The translations under genes and the position numbers were made by a program. DNA of 43,793 nt from assembly GCA_026015185.1 (NCBI GenBank), contig JAOZGX010000012.1:1-43793 (forward strand). Direction: 5' to 3'. The DNA is from Candidatus Bathyarchaeota archaeon. GTDB taxonomy: Archaea > Thermoproteota > Bathyarchaeia > 40CM-2-53-6 > RBG-13-38-9. Of the stretch, positions 16,298-23,154 are shown piece by piece (the first letter of the stretch is position 1; each line of letters opens with the position of its first letter). The notes beneath the pieces are model-generated. The model saw only the letters and a list, made by a program, of their open reading frames with translations, had not been told where the DNA came from and did no database searches.

Positions 16298-16906
16298 CTA
16301 TGCAGCTTCCGCTGCCTCCATTGCTGATTCCATAATTCTAACGTATCCTGTACATCTACAGATATTGCCTGATAATGCATCTCTCATTTCGTCCTCGGTT
16401 GGATTTGGATTCTTGTCAAGCAATCCTTTAGTCGCCATCATGAATCCAGGTGTACAGAAACCACACTGGAATCCTCTATTCTTGATGAAGGCTTTCTGGA
16501 TTGGATGTAGCTCTCCACCGCTTGCTAATCCTTCAACCGTTTCAATTGTTGCACCATCTGCATCAATTGCAAGGACCATGCATGAAGGAACCGCTATACC
16601 ATTCATTAACACGGTACAAGCACCGCATTCTCCTAGACCGCAGCCTATTGCCGTACCTTTCAAGGCAAACTCATTCCTTAGGACGGTCGCTAGTGTCAAT
16701 CGGGAACTTACCAATACAGACACTGGATTGCCATTAATGGTGTACGACACCTCTTCGCCATCAGTTGGTCCGACGGCTGGAGCTGCTGGTTTCCCTGGCA
16801 TAGCTATTTGAGTTGCTCCGTAAGTTGCAGCCGCTCCCACTATAAGACCAGCTACAGCTCCCTTGACAAAGCCTCGCCGTGATACATTTCCTGTTTTTTT
16901 ACTCAT
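16298..16906 (-). CDS. Molybdenum hydroxylase [2Fe-2S] subunit with Tat signal
   Basis: 202 aa, first gene of the operon. Residues 1-37 form a twin-arginine signal: S9-R10-R11-G-F-V-K, then a hydrophobic stretch with AAATYGA. The mature part has the plant-type ferredoxin cluster C89-x4-C94-x2-C97...C109 and the helical second cluster C148-x2-C151...C183-x-C185, exactly the two-cluster layout of CoxS/XdhC small subunits. Most homologues in CO or xanthine dehydrogenases are cytoplasmic; the Tat signal points to an extracytoplasmic enzyme. The start is supported by GGAG on the minus strand 13 nt before the ATG. A stem-loop and TATA box upstream are listed separately. Confidence 0.92.
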   Translation of the reverse strand: MSKKTGNVSRRGFVKGAVAGLIVGAAATYGATQIAMPGKPAAPAVGPTDGEEVSYTINGNPVSVLVSSRLTLATVLRNEFALKGTAIGCGLGECGACTVLMNGIAVPSCMVLAIDADGATIETVEGLASGGELHPIQKAFIKNRGFQCGFCTPGFMMATKGLLDKNPNPTEDEMRDALSGNICRCTGYVRIMESAMEAAEAA

Positions 16907-16945
16907 TTTCTATTTTTCTCCAATTTTATAATTTATCTTTTTTTA

Positions 16946-16960
16946 CGCCTTTTTTAGGCG
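16946..16960 (-). promoter_or_regulatory. Stem-loop at the expected transcript start of the Mo-hydroxylase operon
   Basis: CGCCT-TTTTT-AGGCG, a perfect 5-bp arm pair around a 5-nt loop. Its upstream edge is about 26 nt below the centre of the TATA box (16981-16992), so it would sit at or just after the transcription start. It may be an operator or a protecting 5' hairpin. Confidence 0.5.
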
Positions 16961-16980
16961 AAAGAATATGTCAATCTTCG

Positions 16981-16992
16981 ATATATATATAA
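16981..16992 (-). promoter_or_regulatory. TATA box of the Mo-hydroxylase operon
   Basis: On the minus strand the sequence is TTATATATATAT, the strongest TATA match near the operon, about 75-85 nt before the ATG. Confidence 0.6.
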
Positions 16993-17085
16993 CAGTTGTT
17001 ATTTTAGACGCGTATGTTTATTCAATCCTGCAAACTTCAAAGAGCTATGTAACTTAAAACGCTTACTCTAATTTGATAGTACTAC

Positions 17086-17484
17086 TCACTTTAACAAATT
17101 ATGGGCTATTGCGGATTTAATGATGCTGGTCTGGGTTATCAGGCCCAATAATTTTCCTTTTTCATCAACAATGGGTATCCTTTGTATTCCTGTTTTTATC
17201 ATTAATTCAACTATCTCTTTGGTTGTTGTATCAACTTTGCCTTTTACTAAATTCGTTGTCATCAGATCTTCGACTGGTAGGTTTGATACATCTGTACCAG
17301 CCAAATCTATATCTCTTAAAGTAATCATCCCAACAACTTTACCGTTTTTATCCACAACTGGGAGTCCACCGATTCCATGTCTCATCATCTTTAGACGAGC
17401 AAGTGCTATTTTGTTTCCAACTTCTATTACATAGACATCTCTAATCATAATGTCTTTGGCAAAGAAATTGACCATAGCGATCAT
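17086..17484 (-). CDS. Two-CBS-domain protein
   Basis: 132 aa made of two CBS motifs and little else (about residues 8-68 and 70-130). Typical pieces are ARLKMMRHGIGGLPVVDKNGKVVGMITLRDI and the second VELMIKTGIQRIPIVDEKG. Stand-alone CBS pairs bind adenine nucleotides or related ligands and act as sensors or regulators. It is on the same strand as the Mo-hydroxylase operon and upstream of it, but 179 nt away with the operon's own promoter between, so it is probably a separate unit. The protein has no signal peptide and should be cytoplasmic. Confidence 0.88.
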   Translation of the reverse strand: MIAMVNFFAKDIMIRDVYVIEVGNKIALARLKMMRHGIGGLPVVDKNGKVVGMITLRDIDLAGTDVSNLPVEDLMTTNLVKGKVDTTTKEIVELMIKTGIQRIPIVDEKGKLLGLITQTSIIKSAIAHNLLK

Positions 17485-17544
17485 TAGATAATGGAATTGG
17501 ACTGGAAATAAAAATTTTTGTTAATGAGTAATAGAAAAAATTTC

Positions 17545-17928
17545 TTAGATCGCTAGATCTCCTGCAAATAGTGTTGTCAGAGCACGCGTGAGTGGCGATG
17601 GGCCATCTACCCATTCAACTTTTACCCCGAACGCTCCTATAGTCCTTGCAGTAACAAGATAAACGTCGGCTTCTCCCTTGTTCAGTTTGATCTTTTTCCT
17701 ATATCCTGCATCTTTGATCTTAGTCATAACTGATTCATCCAGACTCACCTCAATAGTATCGTCTCTACTTGTATCTACAATATTGTCATCTGTGAGTGCC
17801 TTGATTGTAAGTTTTGTATCTTCATTCAATACTATTTTTTGTGGGTAGAATATGCGTAATTTAGTAGCTTTGATTTTCTTCTTTTTTGCACGAGACCTGA
17901 CTTTCTTTTTCTGCGAAGGTTTACTCAA
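17545..17928 (-). CDS. Ig-like paralogue without membrane anchor
   Basis: 127 aa, TTG start. The first 25 residues are almost all lysine/arginine with no hydrophobic segment. The remaining 100 residues align with the Ig-like domain of the two cassette proteins: LRIFYPQKIVLNEDTKLTI, the mark DTSRDDTIEVSL, then KLNKGEADVYLV and VEWVDGPSPL against TATWISGESPL. So the family has a soluble, probably cytoplasmic or nucleic-acid-associated member beside two exported ones. A minus-strand TATA-like TTTATTTAAAC lies about 45-55 nt before the start. The function is unknown. Confidence 0.65.
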   Translation of the reverse strand: MSKPSQKKKVRSRAKKKKIKATKLRIFYPQKIVLNEDTKLTIKALTDDNIVDTSRDDTIEVSLDESVMTKIKDAGYRKKIKLNKGEADVYLVTARTIGAFGVKVEWVDGPSPLTRALTTLFAGDLAI

Positions 17929-17992
17929 TTTATTAAAAACCTCTAATAAGATTTTACAAATCCTATGGAAAAGTAGTTTAAATAAATGCTTA

Positions 17993-18000
17993 AGCGCGCT
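17993..18000. repeat. CG tract AGCGCGCT
   Basis: An 8-bp palindrome between the Ig-like paralogue and uspA. It is a shorter version of the words at 3594 and 5636. Confidence 0.45.
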
Positions 18001-18010
18001 ATATTAAATT

Positions 18011-18427
18011 TTATCTTACAATAAGCACTGGGCAAGACGCGTGGTGGCTGACTTTATTACTTACACTGCCTAGTAAGAAGCTTTTCACCGTACTCATCCC
18101 TCTGCTTCCAATAACGATTAAATCAAAATTCTCAGCCTTAGCAATTTGAACGATTTTATCAGCTGCTTGTCCAACCTCAAGCCTTGTATCTGGGACAAAT
18201 CCTTTTTCTTTGGCTATCTTCTTTGAAGCAGTGAGAATATCTTTTCCAGCATTTTCTAATGGTCTAAAATCGACTATACCAGCTTCTACACCAAATAATA
18301 TCGGCTGAGGTACTACACATAAAAGAATTAATTTCGATCGGAATTTCTTTACAATATCACAAGCAAATTGAATTGCTTTTTCAGCGCCCTCGGATCCATC
18401 TACTGGCACTAAAATTTTTTTGAACAT
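18011..18427 (-). CDS. Universal stress protein (UspA family)
   Basis: 139 aa. Starts MFKKILVPVDGSEGAEKAI, the standard UspA beginning, so I placed the start at ATG 18427 rather than 11 codons upstream. The ATP-binding signature G-x2-G-x9-G-S is present in GSRGMSTVKSFLLGSVSNKV, followed by the C-terminal CPVLIVR strand. It should be an ATP-binding, dimeric cytoplasmic protein of the MJ0577 type. The upstream gene on the same strand (UPF0147) ends 47 nt before it, so the two may be co-transcribed. Confidence 0.92.
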   Translation of the reverse strand: MFKKILVPVDGSEGAEKAIQFACDIVKKFRSKLILLCVVPQPILFGVEAGIVDFRPLENAGKDILTASKKIAKEKGFVPDTRLEVGQAADKIVQIAKAENFDLIVIGSRGMSTVKSFLLGSVSNKVSHHASCPVLIVR

Positions 18428-18473
18428 GTTTTCACTTCTATGGGAAATATCGCATCCCATCTATGTCTAGAAA

Positions 18474-18752
18474 TTAATCCTTAATGGCTTCTAATAGACT
18501 TGCTACATTCCAGAGTTTTACTCGTGTGTAGGGAGGCATATTTGGATCCTGGGAAATTTCGTCCAAAGTACTAATCGCATTTGAAGCTCTTACTGCTAGG
18601 CTATGATCCGATACTTGCAGAACATCCATCGCTTCCTTAGCAGCTCTTCGAATATTTCTTGGCGTAGTTGTATCTTGGGATACATCCAACAGAACCTCCG
18701 AAGCCTGTTCCATTCTTTTTTCAAATTCTTCCTTTTTTTTGGAGCGCGACAT
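18474..18752 (-). CDS. UPF0147 family protein
   Basis: 92 aa, all helical by appearance. The sequence SQDTTTPRNIRRAAKEAMDVL...NMPPYTRVKLWNVASLLEAIKD matches the archaea-specific UPF0147 family, small proteins of unknown function present in most archaeal genomes. It begins with a basic MSRSKKKEEFEKRMEQ segment. It is divergent from the p27-type zinc ribbon gene; the 80-nt spacer must hold both promoters. Confidence 0.88.
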   Translation of the reverse strand: MSRSKKKEEFEKRMEQASEVLLDVSQDTTTPRNIRRAAKEAMDVLQVSDHSLAVRASNAISTLDEISQDPNMPPYTRVKLWNVASLLEAIKD

Positions 18753-18832
18753 ACCATCACTCTCTACTTATATAGAACTATTGACTCAAAAAAAGTTTGA
18801 AATAAATCTTAAACTTTTCCTAATCTAGGGAG

Positions 18833-19180
18833 GTGCTAAAAATAAGCTCTGAAGTCAAGCGGATGGCCGAATTATTGAAATCTGGAGCAAAAATGCTTTC
18901 TGAAGCTTGCCCACAATGTAGTTCACCTTTATTTGAAGTAAAGGGAGAAATATTCTGTGCCAAATGTAACAAATCCGTAGTGAAATTGAAACCAACCGAT
19001 AAAGAAAGTAAGCTTGTAGGTTCGAGAGTAATGGATATGGTTGAACAAACTCTCCTAGATAAAATACAAGAAGTTACAACTTTGATTAACGATGAGCATG
19101 AACAGGACAAGCTTCTGAATCTAATAAATATATTATCTGGTTATCTAACTGCACTTGAAAAAATTAAGAAATTGAAATAG
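18833..19180 (+). CDS. Sjogren/scleroderma autoantigen p27-type zinc-ribbon protein
   Basis: 115 aa. The first half matches the autoantigen p27 domain: MAELLKSGAKMLSEACPQC...EIFCAKCNKS, with a CxxC...CxxC zinc ribbon. The second half is helical (VEQTLLDKIQEVTTLINDEHEQ...). The family is common in archaea and eukaryotes and its role is uncertain. The frame opens at GTG 18833, which overlaps an AGGGAGG Shine-Dalgarno-like run (18828-18834). The MAELL methionine 10 codons on (18863) is an alternative start with weaker signals. Confidence 0.82.
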   Translation: MLKISSEVKRMAELLKSGAKMLSEACPQCSSPLFEVKGEIFCAKCNKSVVKLKPTDKESKLVGSRVMDMVEQTLLDKIQEVTTLINDEHEQDKLLNLINILSGYLTALEKIKKLK

Positions 19181-19223
19181 ACCACATTTTTAGGGGCTTT
19201 CTCTTTAATAATCTAATGATAAA

Positions 19224-20039
19224 TTGAATAAACAACATAAATGTGATATAGATTTGAGAATTGTAGAAGAGGCTCTTGAACTAACCTGTAAAAAAGTTAA
19301 TGACATATCAAAAATAAATGCTGAGAAAGTTTGTATTGGTCTTGGGTACACAGGTGTTAAGTTATCTACAGGTCATGCTGGTCTTTGTCACACTCAACAG
19401 AGCGAACTATCTCCCCAATGCTGTCAAGTAAATGATGAAGCAGGAACTTTTGCTGGCAGTTCAGTCTTAGAATTAGCATCTTTGGTAAAGTCTTGGGACT
19501 TTATAAAAAATAATATTGGAATAGCAACTTTGAACGCTCTTTTTCAAGTGATTGCTGAAAGGAATTCTTCTGATTATCCACTATCTGAGGAAAATATAGT
19601 AGATTTTATTGAGATAAAAGCAGATGATACTGTTGTCATGATCGGGAAAATAGGCCCATTCATACAGCCAATGAAGGAGAAGACCGATAGGTTTTTCATA
19701 ATTGAAAGGAACCCCCTTCATAGGGATGAAGGCACTCTACCGGATACTGCTTGTGAAGAATATTTACCTGAAGCCGATGTCCTTTTAATCACAGGATCAA
19801 CAATTGCAAATGGCAGCATAGATTACATTCTTAATTCTTCAAAGAATGCTAGAGAAATAATAATGGTGGGTCCTACTTGTGGTCTGATCCCTGATCCCTT
19901 TTTCAATAAAGGGGTAACTACTATAGGAGGAGTTAAAATCACAGATGCCGACAAAGCCCTTCAAATTATAGCCGAGGGTGGAGGTACTAAAGCACTTAAA
20001 CCTGCTATGAAGTTCACAACAATTAAACCGAAGAAATGA
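19224..20039 (+). CDS. DUF4213/DUF364-type Rossmann protein
   Basis: 271 aa. The N-terminal DUF4213-like domain (about 10-95) contains GYTGVKLSTGHAGLCHT. The C-terminal DUF364 domain holds DTVVMIGKIGPFIQPMKEK, EADVLLITGSTIANGSIDYI and VGPTCGLIPDPFFNKGV, the core of this Rossmann-like family. Members have been proposed to chelate metal or take part in metal-cofactor assembly, but no reaction is established. C60, C72 and C73 sit close together in the N-terminal part. It may be in one unit with the p27-type gene 43 nt upstream; it is 125 nt ahead of the superoxide reductase. Confidence 0.82.
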   Translation: MNKQHKCDIDLRIVEEALELTCKKVNDISKINAEKVCIGLGYTGVKLSTGHAGLCHTQQSELSPQCCQVNDEAGTFAGSSVLELASLVKSWDFIKNNIGIATLNALFQVIAERNSSDYPLSEENIVDFIEIKADDTVVMIGKIGPFIQPMKEKTDRFFIIERNPLHRDEGTLPDTACEEYLPEADVLLITGSTIANGSIDYILNSSKNAREIIMVGPTCGLIPDPFFNKGVTTIGGVKITDADKALQIIAEGGGTKALKPAMKFTTIKPKK

Positions 20040-20200
20040 TCCTTATCAAACATTATTTTTTTACCTAATATGATAAAAACAATCAAAACCAGGATTAAAG
20101 CTGCGATGGTCAATATTGGTAATACATACTATTATTAGCAAATTTTCGAGTTAAGTTTAAATTTTTGAATCAATCCTTCCTCAATATGAAGGTTTTTACA

Positions 20201-20572
20201 ATGACAGATAAATGTGAAGAAGATCTATTTTGTGGAATAAACAGCTCCAGTGCTCCAAATCCTGAAGAAATGAATGATTTGGAAAAGAAACACACTCCTG
20301 TTATTGAATTATCAGGATCTCCTAAAGAAGGAGAAACTTTTGAAGTCTCAGTTGAAGTTGGAAAATATTTGAAACACCCAAATGAACATGCTCATTTTAT
20401 TCAATGGATTGAGCTATACAGTGGAGATACATTCGTTGGGAGAGTAGATTTCTCCTCAGAACGTAGCGAACCCAAAGCTATTTTTACTATAAAGTTGGAC
20501 CATATGCATCCATTAAGAGCCTTAGGCCATTGTAATATGCATGGTACTTGGGAATCGAAAAAAGAGGCATGA
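20201..20572 (+). CDS. sor: Superoxide reductase (neelaredoxin type)
   Basis: About 123 aa from ATG 20201; TTG 20165 and ATG 20186 are alternatives upstream. One SOR domain without the desulforedoxin domain. All five iron ligands can be placed: H in KKHTPVIE, two in HPNEHAHFIQW, and C and H in GHCNMHGTWE. The lysine before the first histidine is kept, but the glutamate that follows the common EKH pattern is one residue further back (EKKH). SOR reduces superoxide to hydrogen peroxide using rubredoxin-like donors and is typical of anaerobes. The N-terminal 30 residues contain two extra cysteines (DKCEEDLFCG). A DUF2769-like gene follows after 9 nt. Confidence 0.92.
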   Translation: MTDKCEEDLFCGINSSSAPNPEEMNDLEKKHTPVIELSGSPKEGETFEVSVEVGKYLKHPNEHAHFIQWIELYSGDTFVGRVDFSSERSEPKAIFTIKLDHMHPLRALGHCNMHGTWESKKEA

Positions 20573-20581
20573 TTTGAAAAA

Positions 20582-20878
20582 ATGTCAGAATCTTTTGAAG
20601 ATAAAATGAAAGCTATGAAGGACCTCTCTGATGAAGAGATGGCAAAAAGAATAGAGGAAGTAAAAGCAATTTGCGCATCCTTCTGTGGTGAATGCCCTTC
20701 TTATACAGGAACAGGAGAAACTGAATTAGGCTTCTGCATAACAGGCAAGAGCAAGGTCATTACTGAAGAGAAAGGATGTTTGTGCACAAGCTGTCCAATA
20801 ACTTCACAAATGTCTTTGAGATGGAAATATTTCTGTACACTTGGCAGTGCAGAAGAATTATCTGAAGCTGAAAAATAG
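20582..20878 (+). CDS. Cysteine-rich DUF2769-type protein
   Basis: 98 aa with eight cysteines: C31, C35, C38, C52, C66, C68, C71 and C85. The pattern CxxxCxxCPSY...GFC...GCLCTSCP...YFC resembles the DUF2769 family of small archaeal and bacterial proteins that probably bind metal or an Fe-S cluster. The first 30 residues are a charged helix. It starts 9 nt after the superoxide reductase stop and is surely co-transcribed, so an electron-donor or oxidative-stress role is a reasonable guess without direct evidence. Confidence 0.72.
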   Translation: MSESFEDKMKAMKDLSDEEMAKRIEEVKAICASFCGECPSYTGTGETELGFCITGKSKVITEEKGCLCTSCPITSQMSLRWKYFCTLGSAEELSEAEK

Positions 20879-20927
20879 GGCACGTTTTTAGTGAATTTCA
20901 GTGCAACTAAATCTATAGAAGAAATGA

Positions 20928-21095
20928 TTATAGTTCTATCGGATAACACAAGTTTTCTTCTTTTTCCGCCACTCTACCACAAATCTTGCAAATGAAATTT
21001 GGAGTCTTAACAATATCTCTTACTTTGTTCACTTCATATGTATCTGACCAAATTTTACATAAATGCTTTTCATGCCCTTCATGAGGAAAATCCAT
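20928..21095 (-). CDS. Small zinc-ribbon-like protein (55 aa)
   Basis: A short gene with ATG 21095 and TAA at 20928. The product begins MDFPHEGHEKHLCKIW and ends with FICKICGRVAEKEENLCYPIEL. The CKICGRVA...C half-ribbon plus the upstream histidines and cysteine look like a compact zinc site. It lies alone between the DUF2769 gene and another small gene on the same strand. Codon use and the clean metal-binding pattern support it as real, but there is no family name to give. Confidence 0.6.
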   Translation of the reverse strand: MDFPHEGHEKHLCKIWSDTYEVNKVRDIVKTPNFICKICGRVAEKEENLCYPIEL

Positions 21096-21187
21096 TAAAA
21101 ATTCTCAACTCCTTTTATTATTTCTGAAATATATTTTATCGATTTAGATAAACCTTTAGAAAGATACAATAAGCACATTATTTTTTT

Positions 21188-21445
21188 TTAAAAATTTTCA
21201 AATTGTACAAAATAGGTTTCAACATCAATTTGCTCGATACTCTTTATTATTAGTTTAATTTTTTCATTTTGAGCCTCAATTATAAAGTCCTCAAAGTAAT
21301 CATATACGCCACAGCTTTCACAAAATGGACCTTGAAATTTTAACCATAATTTATTATCCTTCATCTTGGTTAAGCTAGCAGTAGCTTCTGGCCTTCTTAA
21401 TCTGTTGTACTCTTTTATTATTCCATTAACTGCCTTTTCATTCAC
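21188..21445 (-). CDS. Small conserved-looking hypothetical protein
   Basis: 85 aa. An N-terminal helix (MNEKAVNGIIKEYNRLRRPEA) is followed by an alpha/beta part with LWLKFQGPFCESCGVYDYFEDF and a beta-strand-rich end. CESCG gives one CxxC pair. No signal peptide or membrane helix. It is not recognised; it precedes the 55-aa zinc-ribbon gene on the same strand and could form a unit with it. Confidence 0.55.
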   Translation of the reverse strand: MNEKAVNGIIKEYNRLRRPEATASLTKMKDNKLWLKFQGPFCESCGVYDYFEDFIIEAQNEKIKLIIKSIEQIDVETYFVQFENF

Positions 21446-21500
21446 CTTATCAAGTCTCCAATATAATACTAATCACACAAAAAAATAGAAATTGGGTTTA

Positions 21501-21512
21501 AGCGCGTACGCT
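21501..21512. repeat. CG tract AGCGCGTACGCT
   Basis: A near-palindromic word between two minus-strand genes, within the upstream region of the 85-aa gene. It is related to the other CGCG tracts. Confidence 0.4.
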
Positions 21513-21537
21513 ATCGGATTCTTAAGTTAGATGTTGA

Positions 21538-21891
21538 TTAGGATTGCAAATATTCTAGAATGGCCGTGATTTCCTCTGGAGAAAGGGGGCCTCCAAATGC
21601 AGGCATTCCCTCGTCTAATTCACCGTTTTCGATTATGGACCTATCAGCATTACTAGCAGTAAGTGCTGGTGCACTTCCCCCCTCTCCCTTTGCACCATGG
21701 CATGGCATACAATTGGTCTCGAATAGATTCCCACCATCAATTGCTTGAGGGGTTGTTTCTTCAACTGGTGGAATCGTTGCAGGGGCAGATGGAGCAGACA
21801 TATAATAATAACCAGCAACTGCTGCGATTACGACTATAACAGCTACAATACCTATAATAGCACGATTATCCAAAAAAACACTTCCCATCAA
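21538..21891 (-). CDS. Membrane-anchored class I cytochrome c
   Basis: 117 aa. An N-terminal membrane helix (about residues 11-30) has no obvious cleavage site, followed by a Pro-rich linker and a compact cytochrome c domain. Heme attachment is at C61-M-P-C64-H65; the distal ligand is probably M96 in EGMPAFGG; the C-terminal helix LSPEEITAILEYLQS is standard. It should act as a one-electron carrier on the outer face of the membrane. No partner gene is adjacent. With the heme/propeller protein at 1644 it shows that this archaeon makes c-type cytochromes. Confidence 0.92.
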   Translation of the reverse strand: MMGSVFLDNRAIIGIVAVIVVIAAVAGYYYMSAPSAPATIPPVEETTPQAIDGGNLFETNCMPCHGAKGEGGSAPALTASNADRSIIENGELDEGMPAFGGPLSPEEITAILEYLQS

Positions 21892-22002
21892 AGGATCTTA
21901 TTTGATCTATTTTATAATTTTTTTCCCCTTTGTTCATGCTAATAATAATCTAACACAAAGATTTAGTATTTTCTTGAATGAATAGATAGTGGGTAGGAAA
22001 AT

Positions 22003-22422
22003 TTGGCTAAGATCGTTAGACTCGGAATTACTTTTCCTTCGGAACTTTTAGATGATTTCGATAGCATTATTAAAAAAATGGGTTACAAAAATCGATCAAA
22101 GGCAATCCAAGACTCCGTAGCCTCTTTTATAAGCGAATATAAACATCTCGATAAAGAAAAAGGTGAGAGGGTAGGAGTACTCTCTGTCTTGTATGATCAC
22201 ACAGCCAAAGGCCTAGAAGAAAGACTCACTCATATTCAGCATAGATTTAGTGGTATTATACGTTCAACCATGCATGTTCATCTGGATGAAAAAGATTGTC
22301 TACAGGCAATAGCTGTTAAAGGTGATACCGATAAAATCAGGAAATTGTTGCAGAGTTTATTAACAAATAAAGGAGTAAAGCAAGCAAAACTGGGGATAGT
22401 CTCTGCAAGTTCTGGGACTTAG
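22003..22422 (+). CDS. nikR: NikR-type nickel-responsive regulator
   Basis: 139 aa, TTG start. The N-terminal ribbon-helix-helix (RLGITFPSELLDDFDSII, KNRSKAIQDSV) binds DNA. The C-terminal ACT-like domain carries the nickel ligands: H in LYDHTAKG, then H, H and C in MHVHLDEKDCLQ. It is full length for NikR. No nickel transporter or hydrogenase gene is in view, so its targets are elsewhere. It is convergent with tmk, with 8 nt between the stops. Confidence 0.92.
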   Translation: MAKIVRLGITFPSELLDDFDSIIKKMGYKNRSKAIQDSVASFISEYKHLDKEKGERVGVLSVLYDHTAKGLEERLTHIQHRFSGIIRSTMHVHLDEKDCLQAIAVKGDTDKIRKLLQSLLTNKGVKQAKLGIVSASSGT

Positions 22423-22430
22423 ACTTTTTC

Positions 22431-23030
22431 TCATTTACTTTCAATAAGCTGGAGGGCAAGGGCGAGAATCTCACTATTGACTTCTTCAATATTTTTATTG
22501 CTATCAACCAAAGTGAGACGCCCTTTCTCAACTAAGTTCAAATAGTTTTTTCTTATTCTTTTCTGGAATTCAAGATTTTCAAAAATACTTTTCTCTCTTT
22601 TTATTCTTTCAAGTCCAATTTCAGGAGCTACATCTAGATAAATTGCTAAATCCGGCTCAATGGCAAAATGATTTAGACTTTCAATCCATTTTATATCGAC
22701 ATTTTGTACACCTTGGTAGACAATTGAAGCATAAACGTATCTATCACATACAACAACCTTCCCCTTATCAAGCCAAGGTATAATTTCATTTTTCAAATGT
22801 TCAAATCTATCAGCTGCAAAAAGTAAAGCTTCAACTTCTGGTGTAAGTTTCTTTTTACTTACAACTTCGCTTCTGATGAATCTCCCAACAGTACCATTAC
22901 TTGGTTCCATAGTATATTCTACTTCGAAACCTTTCTTTTTCAAAGAATAGTATAACGTTTTAGAATGTGTAGTCTTTCCAGAACCATCGATTCCATCGAT
23001 AACCAAAAAAACTCCTTGATGTTCACCCAA
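22431..23030 (-). CDS. tmk: Thymidylate kinase
   Basis: 199 aa. P-loop VIDGIDGSGKTT near the start, the DRYVYASIVYQG motif (dTMP site), and the LID region ERIKREKSIFENLEFQ. It phosphorylates dTMP to dTDP in the cytoplasm. Normal length for the family. The TTG or GTG region upstream of MGEHQG was not needed to complete the fold. Confidence 0.92.
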   Translation of the reverse strand: MGEHQGVFLVIDGIDGSGKTTHSKTLYYSLKKKGFEVEYTMEPSNGTVGRFIRSEVVSKKKLTPEVEALLFAADRFEHLKNEIIPWLDKGKVVVCDRYVYASIVYQGVQNVDIKWIESLNHFAIEPDLAIYLDVAPEIGLERIKREKSIFENLEFQKRIRKNYLNLVEKGRLTLVDSNKNIEEVNSEILALALQLIESK

Positions 23031-23154
23031 TAGTCTGGCGACTCCTAGAAGGCATGCTTATATTAGAAACTTTTCTTTAACTCATTAATAAAATAGACAT
23101 CCTAATTTAATGAAATTTTGATAAAATTCTTTATTAAAAAGTGAAATTCTAATA

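Noticed and set aside
13971-16811. Several long plus-strand ORFs opposite the Mo-hydroxylase genes
   Set aside because: They mirror the minus-strand operon, which has full domain motifs; the antisense products have no recognisable domain.
20201-20572. Loss of the SOR active-site glutamate (EKKH in place of EKH)
   Set aside because: All five iron ligands and the key lysine are present, and the flexible glutamate is not essential in all SORs, so this is not evidence of inactivity.
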